From NCBI GenBank assembly GCA_033557465.1, contig JAWIIG010000037.1:1364001-1428000 (forward strand): a stretch of DNA of 64,000 bases, read 5' to 3'. The stretch is from Ichthyophis bannanicus. Taxonomy: Eukaryota > Chordata > Amphibia > Gymnophiona > Ichthyophiidae. This document shows positions 1-10,143 of this stretch, piece after piece. Under the pieces are notes generated by a model that was given only the letters and a program-made list of their open reading frames with translations, searched no databases and was not told the DNA's origin. The position numbers were made by a program, and so were the translations under genes. Position 1 is the first letter of the stretch, and every line of letters starts with the position of its first letter.

Positions 1-366
1 TGTTACCGTTCAGGATTCTGACCTCCATTGCTTTTCCTACAGATTTACTACCTCCACTTACAGTGAGGTCCTTCTCGAGGTTCCTCTACTGGGTTCCCCA
101 GTAGATCCCATGAACCTCCATACTTCTCTGAAGTCCTGTTAGGGGAGGTCCATATTGCAATATTTTTTCTTTGCAATATCATTGATGACAATTATCATCC
201 ACACATGGACTCCTTGTCTGCAATCCTATGCTGGGTTAACTGTTCCACAGCACCTTTCTCTCTTCAACTCCTACCCTCCATCCTCAGGATACCTGGTTTT
301 GTGGGGGATAGCATGTTCCAACCTATGACATGCTGGGACTCCAGGCATCTCAGCTTGGGAGTCCCC
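1..366. other. Unassigned non-coding stretch
   Basis: I see no coding region or recognisable repeat boundary here. The only open frame (from 205) has no family features and runs into the inverted repeat that follows, so I treat it as chance. Confidence 0.5.
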
Positions 367-404
367 ATATGTGAAGATTCATTCCTGCTTGTTCCTGGAG
401 ATAG

Positions 405-728
405 CACAGTTACTTACCTGTAACAGGTGATCTCTGGGAACAGTAGGAATAAGTCTTCACAACCCACCCACCTCCCCAGGAGTTGTATCTCTCTCTATCT
501 TTCCTTTCCTCTCTCTCTCTTTGTCTCAGCTTAAAACTTAACTGAGGAGAGGCAGTTGGGAAAGGCAGGAAGGCAGCACGCAGGCGTGGTGGGATGCTTC
601 CAAAAGCTTTTTGATTGGACGCTGGGAAGCGTTCCCGCGCAGACTCCGTCGGTACCGACGTACCCATATGTGAAGACTTATTCCTGCTGTTCCCAGAGAT
701 CACCTGTTACAGGTAAGTAACCGTGCTT
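405..728. mobile_element. MITE-like element with ~57-bp terminal inverted repeats
   Basis: The left end (about 405-459) is the near-perfect reverse complement of the right end (about 670-728). The interior is short and non-coding, as in a miniature inverted-repeat DNA transposon. A third, degenerate half-copy of the arm lies at 367-405 in the right-arm orientation, so two related elements probably abut. Each arm carries the splice-donor consensus CAG|GTAAGT pointing outward: plus strand at 710-718, minus strand at 412-420. No transposase is present and I could not define a target duplication. The superfamily is not assigned. Confidence 0.65.
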
Positions 729-735
729 TCTGGCA

Positions 736-875
736 GATCCCTTCTATCTATGCCCTTCTCTTCCACTGCTAACTCCGGACTTCAATCTTTCTGCCTTGCT
801 GCTCTTTATGCCTGGAACAACCTACCTGAGTCTGTATGTTAAGCTCTATCTGGGGCCTTGTTCAAATCCACGCTA
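736..875 (+). pseudogene. Possible LINE ORF2 C-terminal remnant
   Basis: One plus-strand frame reads WNNLPES, then a short spacer and FKSTLKT. This resembles the conserved tail (WNsLP...FKk.LKt) found just before the stop of many CR1/L2-type ORF2 proteins. The match is short and decayed, no reverse-transcriptase core is nearby, and it could be coincidence. Confidence 0.3.
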
Positions 876-970
876 AAAACTCAGGGGGAAAATTCAAAGG
901 CATTTACATGATTTGAAGACCTGCAAACTGTCTAAATGCTGCTGAAAGGGATATTCATTGCCTAAGTCTG

Positions 971-1161
971 AGTGGAGGAGTAGCCTAGTGTTTAGAACAA
1001 CTACCTAACACCTGTAAGATTAAGGATTCAATTCCCACTTTACCCTCCATTGCCTTGGAAGAAAAGGCCTGGTAAACTACTTCCAGTGATACGTTGCCAA
1101 GAAAACCCAGAGACAGCAGAGCCACCAGGAGTCAGCACTGACTTGACAGCACTAAAAAAGG
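971..1161 (+). repeat. tRNA-derived SINE with an RTE-like 3' tail
   Basis: The head has pol III promoter features: an A-box-like segment near 981 (TAGCCTAGTGT) and a B-box-like segment near 1023 (GGATTCAATTCC). The 3' part, ending near 1161 with an A-run, resembles the last ~40 bp of the BovB-type RTE at 53905-53950. Both read roughly 'ccatgagtc...gactcgacggcac'. Many SINEs share a tail with the LINE that mobilises them, so this RTE family is the likely partner. That pairing is inferred from sequence similarity. Confidence 0.55.
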
Positions 1162-1310
1162 GCATGTCATTGGCATTTCAGGGTGGAGCGAAGGTGGCAC
1201 CTATTGCTAACTGGGCAGCAGTAATATGGAGCTACTGCCTGGTTAACAAAAAGCAGGTAAAATAAGACATGGCATAGGCAGGCCTAACTTTACTTATGGA
1301 AGCTAACAAG

Positions 1311-2271
1311 TGTGGTGGCGAAAGCATATCAGAGCCCCGAGAATTAGGTGAAATAAAAACATTTACCTCTCAGCAGAGGGATAGCCCTGAGAGCAGTGAG
1401 GGTCAAACTGCAGCAAAAGGAAAAAAACTACATTCAGTTGCTGAGTGTAGGCCACGCCCAAGCTCCAAGGCAACCAGGGAAGGTAATGGGAAACGCCTGA
1501 GGAAGGAGTTGGAAGGGATAGTGCAACCACTCTCTTTTAAACCCCAGAGAACAGAAAGAAGAGCACGGGAGGGAACCAGAGCACGGAAGGAAAGCAGAGC
1601 ACTGGAGGGAACCAGAGCACGGAAGGAAAGCAGAGCACTCGAGGGAAGCAGAGCACCCAGAAAGAAAGGAGCACCAGGAAAGGGCAGAGCTCTAAGGAAA
1701 GGAGACCTCCAGGGAAACTGAGGGGAGTGAGTCCAGCGAGGAAGAGGAAGAAAGAACCTTCAGGAAGCCTAAAGGTAGGAAATCTTCCAGGGACAGCCTC
1801 AGAGGGGATCCCCAAAGGTCTCAGCATACGGGAAGCCACAGCTCAGGTGGATGCCGGTGCTATAGAAGAAGTATAGCCGGGTCTGGAGACGGGAAGGCTT
1901 TACCAGGGAAAGCTGCTGACCAGGAACAAGGTACAATGGCTGTAGTACAGAAATCTGCCAGGAAGTTACCAGCTCTGAAAAGGTCTGTGCATACAGTTTT
2001 TACTGAGAATAATTTAAAACTGTTAGAGTCTCTGAAATGTTTACTACCAGCTAAGGATCTGTATAGCTCTGCTAGAATCCCTGAGGGTGGAAACAGGTCA
2101 CACTGGAAGGCACTCTTAGAATTGTTAGAAGAGATTAACCCTTCACATGCTCAAGCCGAGCCAAGCCAGGAGACAAGAGGACAGGAATCTGAAGACATGC
2201 AAACAGATCCTTGCCCTTCTGATCAAGAATCCATAGAATCTTGCATGGATTGCTCTTTTTGTAAGTAGGCA
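1311..2271 (+). pseudogene. LTR-embedded open frame (solo LTR copy)
   Basis: The frame enters the LTR at its first codon (TGT) and stays open to 1721. A second plus frame is open through 1723-2268, so the ~319-codon region needs a single frameshift. The product is rich in Arg, Lys, Ser and Glu, with a 12-residue tandem repeat (EGTRARKESRAL, twice, then a partial copy) near 1567-1650. It ends in an acidic segment (ESIESCMDCS). The Gypsy-2 LTR frame has the same layout: RS/E-rich middle, Lys-rich part, acidic end. Function is unknown. No M start at the LTR edge is needed if it is read as a C-terminal extension of pol. Confidence 0.5.
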
Positions 2272-2820
2272 GTATAAGGGTAGTTCTGGGTTTTTAAAGA
2301 AAGGAAAACCAGGACCAGATTAGCTGGACAACAAGTACTTTAATTGCTTCAAAAGTTTGTGAGTGAGAGTCAGTTATGTTTAAAGTAAACCAGTAACATT
2401 GGAAGCTGTGTTTAAAGGCTGGACACTTTGAATGAAGCAGACGCCAGGCTCAAAAGTGAGCAAGAACCTTTATGCTTTATTGGAGAACACTGAGACTGTG
2501 AAAGAAATACATGCCTGTGGTTATAAGCTGCCAGAAACAGTGCTATGTTTAAGTTGCTGTGGAAGTGTTGTTATAAAACTTCTTTTTGTGTTGGAGAAGC
2601 ATCCTAATTTTGTTTAACATGCGCTGAGCTATTAAATACTCCGTTTTGGAGGAAGTAAAAATAAATTCCTGTGATTTGCCTTCCAACCCCTCGGACTCAG
2701 TTTATTATACACAACTACATTTCCCAGAAGTCACGGCTCTGGATTCTCTTGATAACAAGGGACAATAAAAGACACGCCTCTACTTCCAGGCAACTGCCTA
2801 GGCGGTAGTAGGGCGCCACA
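1311..2820 (+). mobile_element. Solo LTR, Ty3/gypsy (same family group as Gypsy-2)
   Basis: The segment starts TGTGGTGGCG and ends GCCACA. It is flanked by a 4-bp direct repeat CAAG (1307-1310 and 2821-2824), as expected for a solo LTR left by LTR-LTR recombination. Its start matches the Gypsy-2 LTR, and both carry the small palindrome around AGGCAACTGCCTAGG near the 3' end. Polyadenylation-like AATAAA signals lie near 2659 and 2763. It holds a long LTR-embedded frame, listed separately. Confidence 0.8.
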
Positions 2821-2947
2821 CAAGGCAGCGATTAATATCACCACTGCTTGGTTAACTTCTGGCTTTTGCAACAACCCGGATCTTCAGTGACAGTGGCCGG
2901 ATATGATTTGGCATTGAAATCTGTGGTTAGTATTCAGTGGTAAATGG
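2821..2947. other. Unassigned spacer
   Basis: A short non-coding stretch between the solo LTR and the CR1-B fragment. Nothing recognisable. Confidence 0.4.
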
Positions 2948-3345
2948 AGTTCTCTTTCCCTCTTTCTAATTTAACCCACAGTGCCTCCTCACTCCCTTTT
3001 AAGCAGTGTTATTCTATAGCTTTAATATTATTTTTTACATATAGTGCCACTCCTCCTCCCCTTCTTCCTATCCTGTCCTTCCCAAATAAAGTCTAGCCTA
3101 GTATAATTGCATCCCATGTCTCTATAACCACCAGTAAATTCAAGTCAGCCTCTTCCATTGAAGCCTGAACATCTGGGATCCTATTTCCCATTCTACCAGC
3201 ATTTATACACACTGCTTTCCAGAAGTTGCCCCTTTTATCCATTTCTACAGAGATATTTAATCTTTCACGTACCTGGGGGCTTTCACTTATCTTGGGGCTT
3301 TCTTCACCATCCCCAACAATTCTAGTTTAGAGCCTTCATCAGTAG
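2948..3345 (-). mobile_element. CR1-B fragment, inverted 5' segment
   Basis: The plus strand here matches the antisense of the CR1-B endonuclease start region, aligning with about 37885-38260. Its left edge ends at the consensus point where the sense-oriented remainder begins (about 3612). The two pieces are therefore neighbouring parts of one element in opposite orientation, the layout produced by twin priming during target-primed reverse transcription. Confidence 0.7.
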
Positions 3346-3611
3346 ATTAGCCAGTAGGTTATCATTTGTATAGCTTTACAAGATATATGCAGCACTGTAC
3401 AGAGACATGTAAAAGACAGTCCCTGCTCATAAAAGCTTACAGTCAAGACAGACAGCACAACAGTTAAGGCAGACAAGACAGAAACTGGGAACTAGGTTAA
3501 TCTAGGAAAATGGTAAGGAATTCACAGAAGGTGAACCGGAGACTAGGGGGATCAGGATCCAAAGAAGCGAGGGGGGATATTCAGTGATGGCGGCTAGAGC
3601 TTTTAAAGTGC
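3346..3611. repeat. Unclassified interspersed-repeat-like segment
   Basis: Non-coding sequence between the two halves of CR1-B. It holds a stretch around 3410-3470 (chromosome-interspersed style 'acagtccctgctcataaaag') that looks like a dispersed repeat. I cannot name the family. Confidence 0.3.
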
Positions 3612-3691
3612 ATAGTCATTGTAGTGAAGTGATATACAGATCCCCCTCATAGGGAGAAGAAGTGGATGGAGATTTAATAGAAGACATAGAC

Positions 3692-3980
3692 TATATTTAT
3701 TTATTTATTTATTTAGCTGTATTTATATCCCGCTTTTCACCGGGTCAAAGCGGTCAATTGGAGGATACATTTAACACGAGGGGATATGAGACACATACGA
3801 CAATACTTACAGGGAACATGGGCAATGGAGGGTTAAGTGGCTTGCCCAAGACCACAAGGAGTGCCTATAGTACTAGAAATCCCAGTCCCTCCGGCCTGAG
3901 ATTGCTGTCCCCAGGTGTGACTTGACCCCCGGCCCTCCGGCCTGAAGTACCTTGTCCTAACCACTAGACCACTCCTCCCA
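3692..3980 (-). repeat. tRNA-derived SINE (tail type: TTTATTTATTTA / 'accgcttt')
   Basis: Read on the minus strand, it starts with a tRNA-like head. The A-box region derives from the plus-strand 'ccactagaccactcctcc' near 3961, and the B-box from the stretch near 3920-3935. A conserved middle follows ('cttgggcaagccactta...'), then a 3' tail ending in TAAATAAATA. It interrupts the CR1-B endonuclease region. Related copies are at 48116-48417 and, as tails only, at 7030-7118 and 54972-55100. Confidence 0.75.
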
Positions 3981-5890
3981 TGTTTGACATGAAAGGAGCA
4001 GTGCTACCAATAGGTGATTTCAATATGCTGGATATCCCTGCTACAGTGTCATCTAGAAGTAAGGAGATCCTAGATTCTCTATAGGGAGAACTATTCTGGA
4101 AACTGGTAACAAAACCCACACATGAAGGGGCCATACTGGACTTGGTGCTTACCAATGGGGAAAGTGATTCTGATGTCATACTGGGAGATCATCTTGCATC
4201 CAGTGATCACCAGATGGTGTGGTTCCAGTATTAGGACTAGGGCTGATAAAACCCATTCAAAAGTGTTGGTCTTAGACTTAGGACAACTAACTTTTCCAAG
4301 ATGGGTTAATACCTCACGGAGTCATTAGTGGGATGGGAACAGCTGGGATGTGGAAAAGCAATGGGCAAAACTGAAAAGGGATATTTTAAGGTCAACAAAC
4401 CTTTTCATTAGAATGATAAATAAATGTAAAAGGAAAAGGAAGTCACTATGTTTCTCAAAAGAAGTAGCTGAAAAAGTGAAGGAAAAGATAGAGGTCTTCA
4501 TAAAATACAAGAGATTACAGAGATTGAAAGACAGGCATCTATATTTGGGAAAAACTTAGAGAAGCTAGCAAAGTAGTCAGGGAAGCAAAGATAGAAATGG
4601 GAATTGAGTAGATACTATACCATTCACAGAATATGATGGTTCTGAACAGCTTGCAAAACTGAAAGTGGATGAGGCCATGGGACCAGATAGGATACTGATA
4701 CTGAAAGAGCTCAGAGAGGCTCTGGCAGGGCCTTTAAAGGATGTTTTTAAAAGATCGTTGGAGACGGGAGAAGTTCCACAGGACTGGAGAAGGGCTGATG
4801 TGGTACCTCTTCACAAAAGTGGTAATAGGTACAAAGTGACAAACTACAGACCAATAAGCCTTACCTCGGTGGCGGGAGAAGTAATGGAGGAGCTCCTGAA
4901 AGAGAGCATAGTGGACTTTCTTGAAGCCAATAGGTTACATGATCTGAGGCAACATGGTTTTACCAACGGACGATCATGCCAAACAAATTTGATTGAGTTC
5001 TTTGATTGGGTGACCAGAGAACTAGATGAAGGGCATGTGATGGATATGATCTACCTAGATTACACAGAGCATTTGATACTGTTCCTCATAGGAGGCTTAT
5101 CAATAAATTGAACAGCCTGGAGATGAGTCCCAAGTTGGTAAACTGGATCAGAAATTGGTTGACTGACAGACGACAGAAGGTGATGGTAAACGGTACTCAC
5201 TCAGATGAAAGGAAGGTGAGTTGTAGCATGCCCCAGGGATCGGTCTCAGGACCGGTACTGTTCAATGCATTTGTGAGTGATATTGCTGAAGGACAGAATG
5301 GCAAAGTCTGTCTTTTTGCAGATGACACAAAAATTTGCAACAGGATGGACTCCTCCGAGGGAGTAGATAATATGAGCAAAGATCTACAAAAGCTGGAAAT
5401 ATGATCTATTGCTTGGCAGTTACGATTTAATGTGAAGATGTGCAGTGTCATGCACTTGGGGTGCAGAAATACAAAGGAATTGTATACAATAGGGGGAGAG
5501 AGGTTGGTGTACATGGACCAGGAGAAGGACCTCGGAGTGATTGTTTCTGAGGATCTCAAGGTGGCGAAACAGTGTGACAAGGCAGTGGCCAAAGCCAGAA
5601 GGATGCTCGGTTGCAAACAGAAAGGAATTACCAGCAGAAATGAGGAGGTATTAATGCCAGTGTACAAGTTGTTGGTGAGGCCTCACCTGGAGTTCAGTTT
5701 TGGAGACCATATCTCACAAAAGATTTGAAGCCTGTGCCAGAAGATGTATGAGAAGAGACCTGAAGACCTAAATATGTACAGGTTAGAGGAGAGGAGGGAC
5801 TGGGGAGATATGTTACAGACCTTTAAATACTTAAAGGGTATTAATGAACAAATGAACCTTCTTCAAAGACGGGGAAGCTGTAAAACTAGA

Positions 5891-6655
5891 GGGCATAACA
5901 CCACCCAGGAAAAATATTTAGGCGTGGATAACATGTTAAAACCCTCCGCCTAGTGTGCAGCGGCAGCCAAGAGAGCAAATAGAATGCTAGGAAAGGAATG
6001 GAGAATAAAACAAAGAATATTATAACGCCTCTGTATCGTTCCATGGTGCGACTGCAGCTTGAATATTGTGTGCAATTCTAGTCGCCGTTTCTTAAAAAGC
6101 ATATAGCGTTATTAGAAAAGGTACAGAGAAGAGCCACCAAAATGGTAAAGTGGATGGAAGGATATCCCTATGAAGAGAGGCTAAAAAGGTTAGGACTCTT
6201 CATCCTGGAAAAGAGATGGCCGAGAGGAGATATGATAGAGGTCTATAAATTAATGAATGGAGTGGAACAGGTAAACATAGATCGATTGTTTACGTTATCA
6301 GAATATAGAAAGACTAGGGGACATGCAATGAAGCTAAACGGTAACCTATTTAAGACTAATAAAAGAAAATATTTTTCACTCAACGTGTAATCAAACTCTG
6401 GAATTTGTTACTGGAGGATGTAATAAAAGCTGTTAGTGTAGCTGGGTTTAAAAAAGGTTTGGACAAGTTCCTGGAGGAAAGGTCCATAAACCATTATTAA
6501 AAGGGACCCAGGATATCACTGCTTGACCTAATACAAGCATTTTGGAACCTGTGTCTTTTGGAGAAACTGCTAGGTACTTATGACCTAGATTGGCCACTGT
6601 TGGAAACAGGATACTGGGCTTGATGGACTTTGGTCTGACCCAGTATGGCATATCT
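5891..6655 (+). mobile_element. CR1-A 3' fragment inserted in CR1-B
   Basis: A 5'-truncated CR1-A copy runs from the YLGV/NMLKPSA block to the 3' UTR end (tatggtcttatg). It covers the ORF2 C-terminus ([32 protein letters not shown]) with frameshifts. On both sides the CR1-B frame resumes: TRGHN before it, FRKYFFTE after it. This proves insertion into the older CR1-B. Confidence 0.85.
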
Positions 6656-6840
6656 TATGGTCTTATGAAGCTGCAAGTGGGTAAACTGAAAAGCAACTTC
6701 AGGAAATACTTTTTCACTGAAAGGGAGGTGGATGCTTGGAAAGCCCTCCTGATGGAAGTGATGAGGGCAAATACAGTGATAGAATTGAAAATGGCATGTG
6801 CCAGAAACAGTGGAACCCGTTATAGCAACAGAACAAAATA

Positions 6841-6918
6841 AAATTAAACTTAACTATCTCTTATATCTCAACAAATAGAGCTGACCTGCATAGATGGATG
6901 TGTACACCTCTAAATAAA
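6841..6918. other. Unassigned spacer before the PLE
   Basis: Short non-coding stretch. Its last part (acctctaaataaa) loosely resembles sequence just beyond the right PLE end at 48046, so the PLE boundary may lie slightly outside 6919. Confidence 0.3.
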
Positions 6919-6981
6919 GGGGACAAGGGAACAGATACGAAGACTGGCAGTAATTCAGGTTAAAAACCCCTTTTATTGATG

Positions 6982-7020
6982 ACCCCTACGCGTTTCGGCA
7001 AGCAGCCTTCCTCAGGGGGT
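6982..7020 (-). ncRNA. Hammerhead-ribozyme-like motif in the PLE leader (left copy)
   Basis: Minus strand, in order: stem I strand ACCCC (7016-7020), core CTGAGGA (7009-7015, matching CUGANGA), a GGC/GCC stem II, GAAA (6993-6996), a palindromic ACGCGT stem III, A as the cleavage-site residue, and closing strand GGGGT (6982-6986). Stem I pairs perfectly over 5 bp. One extra A precedes stem II compared with the strict consensus. Type I hammerheads with very short stem III are known from Penelope-like elements. Cleavage activity is inferred. Confidence 0.5.
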
Positions 7021-7029
7021 TAACATATG

Positions 7030-7118
7030 TATTTTATTTATTTATTTAGCTGTATTTATATACCGCTTTTCACTGGGTCAAAGCGGTGTTACATGGGGCT
7101 CTCTGCCAAATTAAGTAC
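7030..7118 (-). repeat. SINE tail fragment, 89 bp, with 8-bp target duplication
   Basis: This is the 3' part of the SINE family (TTTATTTATTTA...ataccgcttttcac). It interrupts the PLE leader and is flanked by AACATATG at 7022-7029 and 7119-7126. The perfect duplication marks a genuine, severely 5'-truncated retro-insertion. Confidence 0.8.
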
Positions 7119-7288
7119 AACATATGAGGGGGCAAACCTCAAAAACATAATAAAACACAATAAAACATATCAATGAGCAATAAAAATAAAAATAATTAAC
7201 ATCAAAATTAATACATTATGCCATCAAAAGATCAAATAATATACCACAACTAAACACACAAAGGGGTATGTTTACTAAGCCGTCTTAA

Positions 7289-8687
7289 TGTGCGCTCTGA
7301 CACGTTATCGCGCGATAAGGTACCTTATCACGCAATAGTGGCACTTTATCGGGCGCAGAGGTACCTTAACGCGCGATAACGTGCGCAGCGACGCAAACGA
7401 GCGCTGAAGGCGGGGAAAGGCTCCCGGAGGGTGGAGTAAGGCTCCCCAGGGGCGGAGAGAGAGGGTCAATGGGTGGAGAGTGGGAGGGGAGAGGCTCCCT
7501 GCACACTAACGCTGTGAAATTCGAGGCTGAAAACTAACGCCAGTGAAACCCTGGCATTAGAGCCGATTTAAAGGGAAAAGAAACCATTTCCATCAGCAAT
7601 GTACAGCAGAACCAGGGAAACCTACAAAAAGTGATAAGTGTGATACATGTGCACGGAATAAAAGGGCAAATAAACAGTGAAAATGACCTGAACAAAATTG
7701 AAAAAAAACATAACCAAGCTGGGCAATAGTGATATTAATGGGAAACATCAAACCCCCCCCCCCCCCCCGAGAAAGCTCCAAAAAAAAGATATGAATTTTG
7801 GAAGGGTCTATGCTCCGTCCCCATACAAGGTGAATGAGCCCACAGTGAAACTGCGCTGAGCAGGGTTTTCCCTCTCCATTGGGCAGGTTTCCTATGGCGT
7901 GCACATGTTCCACAACAACAGGTTGGGCATGTCGGAACGGGCAACTGGACACATGCTTGAAAAGGGGACACAGAGGGCTGCAGGCGGCACACGCTGTGGT
8001 GCAGCTGGGCCACAGTGCGGACTAGGGTGATGCCTAGGTGGCCCATAGGAATGCTGAAACAGTAGTGCAGCCAGACAGCAACTGATGAGGGCCCAACATG
8101 GGCATGAGTGTGCTTCCCACAGTGTCACAGGGGATAGTACCCAGCAGGTACCCCCAAGGGCACAGAACATTGGCAGGCGTTGCTGGGGAGAAGCGTGGAC
8201 AGTTATGCAGGCACCCCTACCCCAGAACCTTCACCATAGGCAGCCGCCTACCCACACACTGGATGGCCTTAGACTGCGCTCCACCAGCACCACCAGCAGA
8301 AGGGCATGTCAGCAGGGTGGCAGAGGAGTACTGGTGGGGGAGGGGGCAGTGGCAGCTGCCAAAGCAGACCATGGCCTATCCCTGTGTAGGTGGGTGCCAT
8401 GCACTGCAACAGACAGGCCCTGTCTGACGAACAGTCATGGTATCACCAGGGAATGCACCATCTCTGTGGCAACAAGGTGGTGCAGTGCACACAGCCAGTG
8501 TGCTCAGAAGCAGAAGGTCACAAGTTCAAGTCCCAGCTGTGGTTCCTGCCAACCCAGTCCCCATATTTTACCCACTACTGAAACGTGCTAATACAGACAG
8601 AACCTTTATTTCAGATGACGTAAACATGCCCAAAACACCTACATTTTACCCTACAGAGCACAGACACCATAAACATGCGCATTACCT
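7289..8687. other. Left interior of the TIR-bounded block, non-coding
   Basis: 7289-7560 is GC-rich with repeated CGCGATAA-type palindromes. 7560-8687 has several overlapping open frames on both strands but none shows a recognised domain. A C-homopolymer lies at 7750-7768. I see no gene. Confidence 0.4.
8470..8550 (+). repeat. tRNA-like segment (degenerate pol III promoter)
   Basis: An A-box-like TGGTGCAGTGC near 8479 is followed about 45 bp later by a B-box-like AAGTTCAAGTCCC near 8522. It could be an old tRNA-derived SINE head. It does not fold into a clear intact tRNA by eye. Confidence 0.35.
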
Positions 8688-8760
8688 AGAGCAGAGTCTC
8701 CCAAATGCAGTCCTGGAGAGCCAAACACCATTCAAGTTCCATGCTGCCTCTAATAAATAT
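8688..8760 (+). repeat. Inverted-repeat half (partner at 24065-24200)
   Basis: The segment from 'agagcagagtctcccaaatg' onward is the inverted counterpart of 24100-24200. The two halves flank the CR1 nest and look like arms of one small foldback or MITE element into which the antisense CR1-A inserted. Confidence 0.5.
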
Positions 8761-9460
8761 GAACATAAGAACATAAGATATGCCATACTGGGTCAGACCA
8801 GGGTCCATCAAGCCCAGTATTCTGTTTCCAACAGTGGCCAATCTAGGTCATATGTACCTAGCAGTATCCCCAAGAGACACAAGTTCCACAATGCTTGTAC
8901 TGGGTCAAGCATTGATATCTTCGGTCACTTCTTAATAATGGTTTTTGGACCTTTCCTCCAGGAACTTGTCCAAACCTTTTTTAAACCCAGCTACACTAAC
9001 AGCCTTTACTACATCCTACGGTAACAAATTCCAGAGTTTGATTACACGTTGAGTGAAAAAATATTTTCTTTTATTAGTCTTAAATAGTTTACCCTGTAGC
9101 TTCATTGCATGTCCCCTAGTCTTTCTATATTCTGATAATGTAAACAGTCGATCTACGTTTACCCGTTCCACTCTGTTCATTAATTTATAGACTTCTATCA
9201 TATCTCCCCTCAGCTGTCTCTTTTCCAGGTTAAAGAACCCTAACCTTTTTAGCCTTTCTTCATAGGAGTATCCTTCCATCCCCTTTACCATTTAGGTGGC
9301 TCTTCTCTGAACCTTTTCTAAAATCGCTATATCCTTTTTAAGATACGGCGACCAGAATTGCACACAATATTCAAGGTGCGGTCTCACCATGGAACGATAT
9401 AGAGGCATTATAATATCTTTTGTTTTATTTTCCATTCCTTTCCTTATCATTCTATTTGCT
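8761..9460 (-). mobile_element. CR1-A antisense copy, 3' part
   Basis: The minus strand encodes the ORF2 C-terminus ([46 protein letters not shown]) followed by the CR1-A 3' UTR and terminal gaacataagaacat. It ends at 9460, and the same copy resumes at 23167 without loss of consensus sequence. The sense CR1-A was therefore inserted into it. Confidence 0.85.
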
Positions 9461-9686
9461 CTGCTTTTCTCTGATCAGAGAAGAGCAGTGCTTTTTACAG
9501 TGCTCTGCTGGAGAAGTGGATATTTGTCTCCTGTGACACCTTGCTGTGAGTTCTAGCTGTTTATTAATTATTTATTGTTTGTCTGTTTATTTAATTATTT
9601 ATTGTTTGTCTTAGTGGTGTGCTAGTTCAGCCTTCTCAGCTATAACTTACCTTGCCTCTCTCAACTAACTGGGCTTTGTGTGGTAG
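9461..9686 (+). promoter_or_regulatory. CR1-A 5' UTR repeat unit 1
   Basis: These 226 bp are repeated nearly exactly as unit 2 (15669-15806 joined to 18646-18733). In uninterrupted CR1 coordinates the two starts are about 395 bp apart. Tandem 5' monomers act as promoters in rodent L1; a promoter role here is inferred. The element's 5' end coincides with the start of this unit. Confidence 0.6.
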
Positions 9687-10143
9687 CCAGGTTAACTGTT
9701 CATTTTATGAAAATCATTTTTATTGTCCAAATGGCACACAATAAACAACAGAACAAGTATAAAAGGCCAAAAAGAGAAATGGGCACATAGTCCCAACCTT
9801 CTTACTAGACAACTGTACAACTAAGACTAGCAATGGACACTCCAAGCCCTCCCTCAACCCCCACCCAGATCCCCCAAGAACCCAGCATCCATCCCCCCAT
9901 GAACACAAACTAAGGAGAACATGTAACCCATGACCACTGAGTCCCCATTTAAACCCCCCTCCCCCCCCCATAACCTCCCGGACCGCCCCCCAACCCCCAC
10001 CCCTCCCGATACCTCTAGGGGTCTCCCCCCCAGGTGCAGGAAGTCACAACAATAGCCAGAGCACCACGTTACAGCCACTGCAATGGGTAAAACTAAGGGG
10101 CCACCCCTCCCCCCACCTCCAATCTCCATAGAAACACCAACAG

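Larger units (their letters stand above)
3612..6840 (+). mobile_element. CR1-B LINE copy, sense part, interrupted
   Basis: Degenerate ORF2 pieces run in order: an endonuclease part with a GDFN-type block near 4010 and an SSDHQMVWFSIRTRA block near 4200, then RT blocks (MGPD near 4675, RPISLTSV near 4850, QHGFTNGRSCQTNL near 4950, PQGSVSGPVLFN near 5233, FADDTKICN near 5315). The C-terminal part follows (KRPEDLNMY near 5753, FRKYFFTEREVDAW near 6690). Several frameshifts and stops break the frame. A SINE (3692-3980) and a CR1-A fragment (5891-6655) are inserted. The second copy at 35324-38269 confirms the family. Confidence 0.85.

Noticed and set aside
1936..2268. Independent host gene
   Set aside because: It lies wholly inside the solo LTR with a defined target duplication and corresponds to the LTR-embedded frame of Gypsy-2.
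8085..9024. 168- and 195-codon plus frames
   Set aside because: No recognisable domain. The second runs into antisense CR1 3' UTR sequence, so it is chance.
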